Assembly: GCA_024641365.1 (NCBI GenBank)
Contig: JAHEDF010000278.1
Span: 1 to 5,704, forward strand
Direction of reading: 5' to 3'
DNA length: 5,704 nt
Source of the DNA: Planctomycetota bacterium
GTDB lineage: Bacteria > Planctomycetota > UBA11346
The translations under genes were made by a program, and so were the position numbers. How positions within the stretch are numbered: position 1 is the first letter of the stretch; every line of letters begins with the position of its first letter. Of the stretch, positions 1-5,689 are shown in pieces. Under the pieces are notes generated by a model. That model was given only the letters and a program-made list of their open reading frames with translations, searched no databases and was not told the origin of the DNA.

Positions 1-1
1 C

Positions 2-193
2 ACCGCTTTACCCTGGTGGCAACGTTTTCCGGCAGATTTTTTTGTAGACCTCTATCCAGCAACCGCTTCGGTCGATGCTGTCGACATGGCAACATTATCT
101 CCTGTCGAACCGGTTGATCGCGAGTTATTATTACAACAAGCACAGCGAGATGGCTATGCTCGCACTGCTGCGCCTATGAAATCGAAACCATGA
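2..193 (+). CDS. 3' end of an unidentified gene (63 codons, truncated by the window edge)
   Basis: An open frame runs from the window edge to a TGA at 191-193 with no internal stop. The visible C-terminal part begins TALPWWQRFPADFF and ends AAPMKSKP. It is soluble-looking, with an aromatic stretch (PWW, DFFVDLYP) followed by a charged helix-like segment (VDRELLLQQAQRDG), and it has no membrane segment. I do not recognise the family. The stop codon overlaps the start of the next gene as ATGA, a classic translational-coupling arrangement, which supports both that this frame is real and that it is cotranscribed with the TPR gene. The other two forward frames lack this relationship, and the first closes at about 114. 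Function unknown. Confidence 0.72.
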   Translation, partial: TALPWWQRFPADFFVDLYPATASVDAVDMATLSPVEPVDRELLLQQAQRDGYARTAAPMKSKP

Positions 194-2223
194 CTGATGT
201 CCGCACATTATTAACTACACCTATTTTGTCAGCGATTCTTTTGCTTGCTGCACACGGCCATATTTTTTGTGCCGATGCACCAACAACTGAAGAATGGGCC
301 CCAGTAGAAACAGCACTGAATGACAAATCACCAACAGCTGAAAAACAATTAGCTGATTTAGTTGCAGCTTACCCACGTTGGGCAGATGGCCAACGTGCAT
401 TGGCAGAATGGCGATTAGAAAATGGCAAAGCTGAATTGGCATTAGCAGATGCTCAGGCAGCGCTCGCAATTAGTCCGAATGACGCTGGTGCGGCTTCACT
501 GATGGTGCAGGCCTTAGGAAAAGTCGGGAAATTAAAAGAAGCATTTATTTTAGCCGAAAAATTTGTGGGTGACAAAGATCCTGGTGGTTGGGTTAATTTC
601 CGTGCTGCTGAAGTCGCGTTCAATGCCGGTGATCAACAAAAAGCTACCTTGCACCTTTCACTCGCTTCTGGTCGCACAAAAACATTACCCCCTGAATTTG
701 CCTTTTTAGATGCACGCATCAGCGAAGCTGGTGGCGACTTAGATCGTGCCGAAGTATCGCTTAATCGCGCTATCGCAGCTAAACCACGTTTTTGGACAGC
801 TTTTTATCAGCTTGGTGTGGTAAATTTACGACAAGCTGAAAGTAAAACGACCGGTTCACGTATTGAATACTTAAAAAAATCAGAAGGTAATTTTAAACAA
901 GTTACCGATGTGGTGACTAAAGACGCGCTCGCTTGGTTAGGATTAGGTCGTGCGCAATTAACCTTAGCACAAGAATATTTAATTGATGATCATGAAAGTG
1001 GCTTAGCTAAAGCGCGTGAAGCTGAACGTAGCCTCAATAACGCCATTGAAATTGATAAGGATTTACGTGATGCACATTTAAATCTTGGTGTCACTTATTT
1101 AATAAACGATAAACCTGAACAAGCTATTACTCATTTATTACGAGCACGTGATTTAGGTGATACCAATCGCACCATTGGTTTTAATTTAATGTTGGCCTAT
1201 CAAAAACTTGGTCGCACCGCTGAATTTGAAAGCGAAGCTGCCAACGTCCAAGCCGTATCAACTGCAGAAAAAATAACAGCAGGCATCGGCTTTTTCAAAG
1301 CAGGCAATTATGCATTAGCCATTAAATTAATTACTAGTTCTATTGAAGGACTTGGCGACGACCGTGAACGAGTATCAGCCGCCTATCGTTTTATTGGTCA
1401 TGCTGAGGCAGCCATTGCAGAACAACTCGCTAGCAAACAACCAGGTGATGAAGAAGCCTATAATACCCATTTAGATAATGCTCGGGAAGCATGGCGGAAA
1501 TCTGGTAATTTTCGCGATTATGTAGCGCAACGTTTTTTCATCGGCCAAGAATCTCAGCGATCACCACAACTCGCCTATAACGCAGGATGGCAACATTTGC
1601 GTTGGCATGATTATCAATCACTTGATGGCTGGAAATTAGTGCTCGGTAATTATGGCGGAGCCGTCACTGGTGGTAAAGGCTTTGCAGGCATGTGGGAAAA
1701 AAATCCTGTGCATGTCATTGTCTGGGGCGTTTTAGGAATAATTCCTTTATGCCTGGCACTATTTTCTTGGTTACGTCCAAAACGAGTGCATGAAGAATAT
1801 GAAGAGTACGAAGACGAGCGACCAGAACGGCCTGTTCGTCAAGCTCCACCACGACAACAACCCGCGCCAAAAGCTGTTGCACCGCCCCAGCAGCAAAAAC
1901 ACAAGCCACGTAATCCTGGGCAAGGTGTGCGAGAAAAACCAGTCGCACATCGTTCCCCAGCTCCGCCAACACGTCCCCCTGCGGCAAAACCAGTACCAAC
2001 ACCGCGCAAACCAACACCAAAACCACAAGTGCGTTCGCACATTGAAACAGAACCTACTTTACGTCCAATTCGCGATCCACGCGCTGGCCAACAACAAGAG
2101 ACTAAACAACCACCGTCGTCAAAAACTTTAAAACCAAATGTGGCAATAGAACGTAAACGCACCGAGCCTGAAACTAACGCTGCTTTAGAACGTCGCAGTC
2201 CGCGTCCTGATTCTCAGAAATAA
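190..2223 (+). CDS. Membrane-anchored TPR-repeat protein with a Pro/Arg-rich tail
   Basis: The 677-residue product starts with a short charged N-terminus and a hydrophobic stretch (about 5-27, TPILSAILLLAA), read as a signal peptide. The cleavage site is unclear; FCA|DA near 29 is possible and there is no good lipobox. Residues about 50-470 are alpha-helical and Ala/Leu-rich with TPR-like units. The clearest are near 65-98 (ALAEWRLENGKAELALADA), 169-199, 292-320 (AHLNLGVTYLINDKPEQAI) and 362-385 (GIGFFKAGNYALAIKL). One membrane segment lies at about 509-528, followed by RPKR, which suggests the tail is cytoplasmic and the repeats periplasmic. Residues 529-677 look disordered: an acidic patch HEEYEEYEDE (534-543), then Pro, Arg, Lys and Gln. 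TPR solenoids usually bind proteins, so a scaffold or assembly role in the envelope is an inference. The start is chosen because it gives a complete signal peptide and the ATGA overlap; no Shine-Dalgarno is visible, consistent with coupling. Leucine is mostly TTA. No specific family is recognised. Confidence 0.9.
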   Translation: MTDVRTLLTTPILSAILLLAAHGHIFCADAPTTEEWAPVETALNDKSPTAEKQLADLVAAYPRWADGQRALAEWRLENGKAELALADAQAALAISPNDAGAASLMVQALGKVGKLKEAFILAEKFVGDKDPGGWVNFRAAEVAFNAGDQQKATLHLSLASGRTKTLPPEFAFLDARISEAGGDLDRAEVSLNRAIAAKPRFWTAFYQLGVVNLRQAESKTTGSRIEYLKKSEGNFKQVTDVVTKDALAWLGLGRAQLTLAQEYLIDDHESGLAKAREAERSLNNAIEIDKDLRDAHLNLGVTYLINDKPEQAITHLLRARDLGDTNRTIGFNLMLAYQKLGRTAEFESEAANVQAVSTAEKITAGIGFFKAGNYALAIKLITSSIEGLGDDRERVSAAYRFIGHAEAAIAEQLASKQPGDEEAYNTHLDNAREAWRKSGNFRDYVAQRFFIGQESQRSPQLAYNAGWQHLRWHDYQSLDGWKLVLGNYGGAVTGGKGFAGMWEKNPVHVIVWGVLGIIPLCLALFSWLRPKRVHEEYEEYEDERPERPVRQAPPRQQPAPKAVAPPQQQKHKPRNPGQGVREKPVAHRSPAPPTRPPAAKPVPTPRKPTPKPQVRSHIETEPTLRPIRDPRAGQQQETKQPPSSKTLKPNVAIERKRTEPETNAALERRSPRPDSQK

Positions 2224-2229
2224 TTTACC

Positions 2230-2946
2230 ATGCGCCCAGGATTGGTCATTCCCGCTGCTGGTCGCGGCACACGATTTGGCGGTCCTGTACCGAAACAATT
2301 ATTGTCGCTTGGCGGCCGCCCAGTTTTATTACGTAGCTTAGAAGCATTTGCTGGATTAATTGAACACGCTGTCATTGCCACTAATAATGAATTACGGACA
2401 GACATAGAGGAATTGCTCACCTCCAATTCTTTACCATTTACCATTACCATTGTTCAAGGCGGAGAAACGCGCCAAGCCTCGGTGTATGCTGGACTACAAG
2501 CTTTAGAAAATTCCTGCGATATTGCGTTGGTACACGACGCCGTTCGCCCGTTAGTTCCAACTGCGTGCATTGCTGCCTGTATTGATGCGCTTGGCGATCA
2601 TCCCGCTGCGGTGGTTGCCATTCCTTGTTCAGCAACCGTCAAACGTGCCAACGCCGACGGTACCGTTATCGAAACCGTACCGCGCTCTGATTTATGGCTG
2701 GCCCAAACACCACAGGGTTTTCGCTTGGACCTCGGCCTTGCTGCATTTGCCAAAGCCGAGGCAGAGCAATGGACATGCAGTGACGATGCCCAAGTCATGG
2801 AAAAAGCTGGGTACTCAGTAGCGATTGTGCCTGGGGATGCGAGAAATTTGAAATTAACCACGCCAGATGATTGGGCCGTAGCGGAAGCGCTCATTTCAGC
2901 AGAGTCCGGAAGTCCGGAGGTCCGGAAGTCCGGAAGTCGATCCTGA
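2230..2946 (+). CDS. ispD: 2-C-methyl-D-erythritol 4-phosphate cytidylyltransferase (IspD)
   Basis: IspD transfers CMP from CTP to 2-C-methyl-D-erythritol 4-phosphate, the third step of the cytosolic MEP route to isoprenoid precursors. The 238-residue product is full length (E. coli 236). The N-terminal nucleotide loop reads IPAAGRGTRFGGPVPKQ, with Arg15 and Lys22 matching catalytic E. coli Arg20 and Lys27. Further matches are VHDAVRP (Asp103), TVKR (Thr136, like Thr140), VPRSDLW (Arg152, like Arg157), TPQGF, and NLKLTTPDD (Lys208, like Lys213). All checked active-site residues are present, so the enzyme should work. The gene follows the TPR gene by 6 bases with no strong Shine-Dalgarno, so it probably depends on coupled translation. 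ispF, often next to or fused with ispD, is not here. The last residues, about 225-236 (ESGSPEVRKSGS), are encoded by a tandem 8-bp DNA repeat and have no counterpart in the family, so the native C-terminus probably lay near residue 224. Confidence 0.96.
   Translation: MRPGLVIPAAGRGTRFGGPVPKQLLSLGGRPVLLRSLEAFAGLIEHAVIATNNELRTDIEELLTSNSLPFTITIVQGGETRQASVYAGLQALENSCDIALVHDAVRPLVPTACIAACIDALGDHPAAVVAIPCSATVKRANADGTVIETVPRSDLWLAQTPQGFRLDLGLAAFAKAEAEQWTCSDDAQVMEKAGYSVAIVPGDARNLKLTTPDDWAVAEALISAESGSPEVRKSGSRS
2903..2938 (+). repeat. Left 8-bp tandem array, unit AGTCCGGA (4.5 copies)
   Basis: Four full units occur at 2903, 2911, 2919 (variant GGTCCGGA) and 2927, then a partial AGTC at 2935-2938. Each unit holds the palindrome TCCGGA, separated by AG or GG dinucleotides, which gives the array a direction. 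It lies inside the final codons of ispD. Because 8 is not a multiple of 3, successive units are read in different frames, giving SGSPEVRKSGS. Bases 2909-2938 match the reverse complement of the right array (3080-3109) at 29 of 30 positions. Confidence 0.93.
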
Positions 2947-2969
2947 TTCACGTTTTCTGCATGTGCATG

Positions 2970-3019
2970 CGCACCATTACCGAGTGCGATATTGCTTTTT
3001 GAGGTGCATAATTGGCACC
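2970..3019. promoter_or_regulatory. Cluster of GGTGC/GCACC half-sites with a weak sigma-54-like match
   Basis: Four related half-sites fall within 50 bases: GCACC at 2971, GTGC at 2984, GGTGC at 3003 and GCACC at 3015. They form two imperfect dyads, CGCAC-N9-GTGCG and GGTGC-N7-GCACC. The half-sites resemble the NtrC type (GCACC...GGTGC), but the spacing and, in the second dyad, the arm order differ from the classic site. Bases 3002-3017 place GG and GC exactly 10 apart, as sigma-54 needs, with mismatches elsewhere. The function is a guess. Confidence 0.2.
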
Positions 3020-3028
3020 AGCCTTTTT
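3003..3028 (+). terminator. Possible weak intrinsic terminator after ispD
   Basis: GGTGC (3003-3007) and GCACC (3015-3019) can form a 5-bp GC-rich stem with a 7-base loop. Four bases later comes TTTTT (3024-3028). The position, about 60 bases past the ispD stop, suits termination of the TPR-ispD unit. The stem is short and the T-tract is offset from it, so this is tentative; the same bases also contribute to the half-site cluster. Confidence 0.25.
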
Positions 3029-3079
3029 GCAGCCTGTCCCAAAACTTTCCAGTTATCTCATTTTATTTTGTCCGCGCGA

Positions 3080-3109
3080 GACTTCCGGACCTCCGGACCT
3101 CCGGACTTC
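3080..3109 (-). repeat. Right 8-bp tandem array, inverted copy of the left array
   Basis: Three TCCGGA cores lie at 3084-3089, 3092-3097 and 3100-3105, joined by CC dinucleotides and flanked by CT, ending in a partial fourth core. Read on the minus strand this is the AGTCCGGA/GGTCCGGA unit. It differs from the left array (2909-2938) at a single base, equivalent to position 2927. The spacer dinucleotides show that the two arrays face each other, although the TCCGGA core alone is symmetric. The copy lies outside any convincing gene. Confidence 0.93.
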
Positions 3110-3116
3110 AAAAGTC

Positions 3117-3131
3117 TGGTCATTCTGACCA
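3117..3131. promoter_or_regulatory. 15-bp palindrome TGGTCATTCTGACCA, candidate operator
   Basis: Perfect 6-bp arms TGGTCA and TGACCA flank a 3-base centre. The TGGTC...GACCA arms recall operators of GntR-family regulators such as FadR and PdhR, but the spacing is wider than in their consensus sites. It sits 8 bases past the right repeat array and about 125 bases upstream of the receiver gene, a plausible place for an operator. No regulator of this type is encoded in the window, so the assignment rests on symmetry alone. Confidence 0.35.
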
Positions 3132-3194
3132 ATAAGCAGCAGGTAAAATCGCTTCTTAGTGCTGCTAACCCTCGCTAGTTCCGTGAGTTGGGGC

Positions 3195-3228
3195 GCATTG
3201 GGCCAAAAAGCATTGGCATGGCCCATGC
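3195..3228. other. Inverted repeat/hairpin just upstream of the receiver gene
   Basis: GCATTGGGCC (3195-3204) pairs with GGCCCATGC (3220-3228) with one bulged base and a 15-base loop. The right arm can instead fold into GCATGG-C-CCATGC (3216-3228). The two folds are mutually exclusive. It lies 28 bases before the receiver start codon, so it would be in the 5' leader if transcription begins upstream of 3195. No T-tract follows, so it is not a terminator. Function unknown. Confidence 0.3.
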
Positions 3229-3256
3229 TACTAAGCTCTCAGCACCCTGAACACCC

Positions 3257-3646
3257 ATGCGATCACCAACTGTCCTTATTGCTGATGATGATCGCCACTT
3301 GCGCGAATCGCTGCATGAGATCTTCGCCGATCTCGGCTGCACCATCGAGGAAGCGGGTACTGGCAACGATGCCATCGCGGTGCTCACGCGCATGCGCTGC
3401 GATTTACTGCTCTCAGACATCGACATGCCGGACATGACCGGTTTTCAATTGCTGTCCTGGGTAACTGATCGCAGTCGCTTACAACCTCCGGCACTCAACC
3501 CAACACCGAAAGTGGTGTTGATGAGTGCGCGTGCTGACCAGCACTTGGGGTTAGAAGCGCAACGCTCAGGTGCCATCACCTTACTGGCAAAACCAGTACC
3601 GCTACCAACGCTCACCTCACTTTATCACCAATTACTCAATAATTAA
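3257..3646 (+). CDS. Single-domain response regulator (CheY-like receiver)
   Basis: The 129-residue protein is a lone receiver domain of the phosphorelay type. The acidic pocket is Asp10-Asp12 (IADDDRHLR), the phosphoacceptor is Asp54 in LLLSDIDMPDMTGF, the switch Ser is Ser90 (VVLMSA), and the conserved Lys is Lys112 (LAKPV). The spacing from Ser90 to Lys112 equals that of CheY Thr87 to Lys109. The switch aromatic (CheY Tyr106) is Leu109 here. The stretch between Asp54 and Ser90 is about six residues longer than in CheY (RLQPPALNPTPK). There is no DNA-binding or enzymatic output domain and no kinase nearby, so it must act by protein contact or in a relay; the partner is unknown. The start is fixed by an in-frame TGA at 3248-3250, leaving ATG 3257 as first candidate, yet no Shine-Dalgarno precedes it. 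Its first half is much richer in G+C than the TPR gene. dnaK follows after 42 bases. Confidence 0.88.
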   Translation: MRSPTVLIADDDRHLRESLHEIFADLGCTIEEAGTGNDAIAVLTRMRCDLLLSDIDMPDMTGFQLLSWVTDRSRLQPPALNPTPKVVLMSARADQHLGLEAQRSGAITLLAKPVPLPTLTSLYHQLLNN

Positions 3647-3676
3647 TTTAATCACATACAATTACATCTTTTAAAA

Positions 3677-3681
3677 AAGGA
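3677..3681 (+). promoter_or_regulatory. Shine-Dalgarno of dnaK
   Basis: AAGGA lies 7 bases before the ATG at 3689, the only strong ribosome binding site in the window. It fixes the dnaK start and fits high expression, in contrast to the weak or absent sites of the TPR, ispD and receiver genes. The 42-base gap from the receiver stop is A/T-rich (TTTTAAAA at 3669-3676) and shows no sigma-32-like or CIRCE element. Confidence 0.8.
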
Positions 3682-3688
3682 ATACATC

Positions 3689-5605
3689 ATGGGAAAAATC
3701 ATCGGCATCGACTTGGGAACCACTAATAGCTGTGTGTCCGTAATGGAAGGTGGCGAACCAGTCGTCATCGCCAATCAAGAAGGCTTACGCACCACGCCAT
3801 CCGTGGTCGGCTTCGTCGAAAATGGCGACCGCCTAATTGGGCAGATGGCGCGCAACCAAGCTATTACTAATCCAGAAAATACCGTTTACTCCATTAAGCG
3901 CTTCATGGGTCGCCGACACAGCGAAGTTGGCTCTGAAGAAAAATTAGTACCGTATAAAGTCATCGGCGCAGCTGATGAATTAGTCAAAGTCGATATTCGC
4001 GGCAAGCATTACACGCCGCCAGAAATTTCGGCAATGGTCTTACAATACTTGAAAAAAGCGGCTGAAGATTATCTCGGCGAATCGGTCACCGAAGCGGTTA
4101 TTACCGTACCGGCCTATTTTAATGACAGTCAACGCCAAGCAACTAAAGACGCTGGTAAAATTGCTGGTTTAGATGTTAAACGCATCATTAACGAACCAAC
4201 TGCGGCTGCGCTTGCTTATCATATGGATAAAGGCAAGAGCGGTAAAATCGCTATCTTCGACCTTGGTGGCGGTACCTTCGATATTTCAATATTAGAAGTT
4301 GGCGATGGTGTGGTTGAAGTACTCGCTACCAATGGTGACACCCATTTAGGTGGTGACGACTTTGACGATGTCGTCATTAACTGGTTAGCCGACACCTTCG
4401 CCAAAGAAAATGGCGGGCTTAATTTACGTGATGATAAAATGGCATTGCAACGCTTAAAAGAAGCTGGTGAAAAAGCGAAAAAAGAATTGTCGCAAGTAAC
4501 GACTGCGCAAATTTCTTTACCATTTATCACTATGGTTGGCGGTGCACCGAAACATTTAAATGCCACCCTGACGCGCGCTAATTTCGAAAATTTATCGAAG
4601 TCATTAATTGAACGTGCTGTTAAACCATGCCAAGATTGTATTAAAGACGCCAAGATTTCAGCCAGTGATATTGATGACATTATTTTGGTCGGCGGCTCAA
4701 CCCGCATGCCATGTGCACAAAATATTGCGAAAGAAATTTTCGGTAAACAACCAAAAATGAACGTCAATCCTGACGAAGTCGTTGCGGTTGGTGCTGCCGT
4801 ACAAGGCGGCGTGCTCACCGGTGAAGTTAAAGACGTGTTATTGCTCGACGTCACACCTTTATCACTCGGCATCGAAACCGAAGGCGGCGTGATGACAGTG
4901 ATGATCGAACGCAACACCACCATTCCAAAGAGCCATACGCAAGTATTCTCAACAGCTGCGAATAATCAGCCCGCTGTGGACATCCAAGTCTACCAAGGCG
5001 AACGCCGTATGGCGTCAGACAACCGTCAAATTGGTAAATTTACTCTCGACGGAATTCCACCTGCTCCACGTGGTATGCCACAAATTGAAGTGACGTTTAA
5101 TATCGACGCGAACGGTATTTTGGAAGTTAAAGCCAAAGACAAAGCCACCGGTAAAGAACAACACATCAGTATTCAATCATCGTCCGGTCTCGAAAAAGAC
5201 GAAATTCAACGCATGGTTGATGAAGCGGCTGCCAACGCTGAATCCGATAAGAAAAAAGAAGAATTGGCCAAGGCACGTAATATGGCAGAACAAACCGTTC
5301 ACCAAACGCGAACCATGATGGAAGAACATAAAGATAAATTCGAAGGCTCTGAAGAAGCTGATATTACAGCCGCAGTCGATGCATTGGAAAAACTCAAAAC
5401 CAGTGACGACCAAGCTGCCATTGAAGCGGCACAGAAAGATTTGGACACCAAAGCACAAGCATGGGGCAAACGCATCCATGAAGCATCACTTAAACAGCAA
5501 AAAGCTGCTGGAGGCGGTGATGCAGGTCCAGCGCCTGAACCGCAAGCGCAAGCGAAGAGCGGCGATGAAAATATCAAAGACGCTGACTTCACTGTCCAAA
5601 AGTGA
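3689..5605 (+). CDS. dnaK: Molecular chaperone DnaK (Hsp70)
   Basis: DnaK is the cytosolic ATP-driven Hsp70 that binds exposed hydrophobic segments of unfolded proteins, with DnaJ and GrpE as partners. The product is full length at 638 residues. The nucleotide-binding domain (1-381) has [12 protein letters not shown] (5-16), Lys70 in [44 protein letters not shown] (191-198, Thr196 matching E. coli Thr199) and [10 protein letters not shown]. The linker DVLLLDV (382-388) leads to the beta substrate domain with [14 protein letters not shown] and [12 protein letters not shown], then the helical lid (about 500-600). The tail is Gly/Ala/Pro/Gln-rich and ends [11 protein letters not shown], a divergent form of the usual VVDAEFEEVKDDK ending. 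The Gram-negative NBD insertion is present, but the loop after FDIS is the short type, unlike beta/gammaproteobacteria. TGA is followed at once by in-frame TAA. grpE and dnaJ are absent on the left side; whether dnaJ follows is beyond the window. Confidence 0.98.
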   Translation: MGKIIGIDLGTTNSCVSVMEGGEPVVIANQEGLRTTPSVVGFVENGDRLIGQMARNQAITNPENTVYSIKRFMGRRHSEVGSEEKLVPYKVIGAADELVKVDIRGKHYTPPEISAMVLQYLKKAAEDYLGESVTEAVITVPAYFNDSQRQATKDAGKIAGLDVKRIINEPTAAALAYHMDKGKSGKIAIFDLGGGTFDISILEVGDGVVEVLATNGDTHLGGDDFDDVVINWLADTFAKENGGLNLRDDKMALQRLKEAGEKAKKELSQVTTAQISLPFITMVGGAPKHLNATLTRANFENLSKSLIERAVKPCQDCIKDAKISASDIDDIILVGGSTRMPCAQNIAKEIFGKQPKMNVNPDEVVAVGAAVQGGVLTGEVKDVLLLDVTPLSLGIETEGGVMTVMIERNTTIPKSHTQVFSTAANNQPAVDIQVYQGERRMASDNRQIGKFTLDGIPPAPRGMPQIEVTFNIDANGILEVKAKDKATGKEQHISIQSSSGLEKDEIQRMVDEAAANAESDKKKEELAKARNMAEQTVHQTRTMMEEHKDKFEGSEEADITAAVDALEKLKTSDDQAAIEAAQKDLDTKAQAWGKRIHEASLKQQKAAGGGDAGPAPEPQAQAKSGDENIKDADFTVQK

Positions 5606-5627
5606 TAAGGCCACATGCACATGGAGA

Positions 5628-5643
5628 ACCGGAGCACCGGAGA
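5628..5643. repeat. Two 8-bp repeats ACCGGAG(C/A) after dnaK
   Basis: ACCGGAGC (5628-5635) and ACCGGAGA (5636-5643) repeat with an 8-base period, the same period as the TCCGGA arrays next to ispD and a related core (CCGGA). With only two copies this may be chance or a remnant of the same repeat family. Confidence 0.3.
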
Positions 5644-5664
5644 GGGATACGCTAATCAGTTATT

Positions 5665-5689
5665 ATTAAGCAGGGATAAAAAGCTTAAT
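5665..5689. other. A/T-rich inverted repeat downstream of dnaK
   Basis: ATTAAGC (5665-5671) and GCTTAAT (5683-5689) form a 7-bp stem with an 11-base loop, 60 bases past the dnaK stop. There is no following T-tract, so as an intrinsic terminator it is weak. It could equally be an operator or promoter element for the next gene. Nothing else is recognisable between 5606 and the window end. Confidence 0.25.

Larger units (their letters stand above)
2909..3109. repeat. 201-bp segment bounded by 30-bp inverted repeats (possible MITE-like cassette)
   Basis: Two 30-base inverted arms (29/30 identical) enclose 141 bases (2939-3079). A transcript could fold into a long stem, and the layout resembles a small non-autonomous element or a REP-type sequence. 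Against a standard transposon, the arms are simple 8-bp tandem arrays rather than unique terminal repeats, and no target-site duplication is obvious at the borders (AGCAGA on the left, AAAAGT on the right). No transposase is present. The inverted layout is seen directly; mobility is inference. Confidence 0.35.
2947..3256. other. 310-bp intergenic region without a convincing gene
   Basis: This gap separates ispD from the receiver gene. The open frames starting at 2963 and 3159 are short, run through the repeat array or out of frame into the receiver gene, and have no family features or ribosome binding site, so I do not call them genes. The region holds most of an inverted repeat pair, clustered GGTGC/GCACC half-sites, a 15-bp palindrome at 3117-3131, a 7-bp inverted repeat AGCAGCA/TGCTGCT (3135-3141 and 3160-3166) and a hairpin near 3195-3228. 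It is the natural place for the promoter of the receiver-dnaK unit, but no convincing sigma-70 pair was found. Confidence 0.7.

Noticed and set aside
1715..2162. Several open frames on both strands over the TPR protein tail
   Set aside because: They mirror the low-complexity Pro/Gln/Arg coding sequence, have no ribosome binding sites and encode Cys/Trp- or Val-rich nonsense; they are shadows.
2960..2969. CATGTGCATG matching the reverse complement at 5614-5623
   Set aside because: A 10-base match between two places in a 5.7 kb window is expected by chance.
3013..3031. TGGCAC...TTGCA as a canonical sigma-54 promoter
   Set aside because: The GG to GC distance is 13 bases instead of the strict 10.
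2903..3109. CRISPR array
   Set aside because: The units are 8 bp and contiguous, with no unique spacers of regular length, and no cas genes are present.
3156..3168. TTAGTGCTGCTAA as a CIRCE (HrcA) operator for dnaK
   Set aside because: CIRCE needs TTAGCACTC-N9-GAGTGCTAA; only the outer TTAG and CTAA match and the spacing is far too short.
2963..3178. 71-codon forward open frame in the ispD-receiver gap
   Set aside because: It reads through the right repeat array and regulatory-looking DNA, with no Shine-Dalgarno and no recognisable protein features.
4219..4923. 234-codon antisense open frame inside dnaK
   Set aside because: A long antisense frame is common opposite conserved dnaK codons; it has no start signal and no family features.
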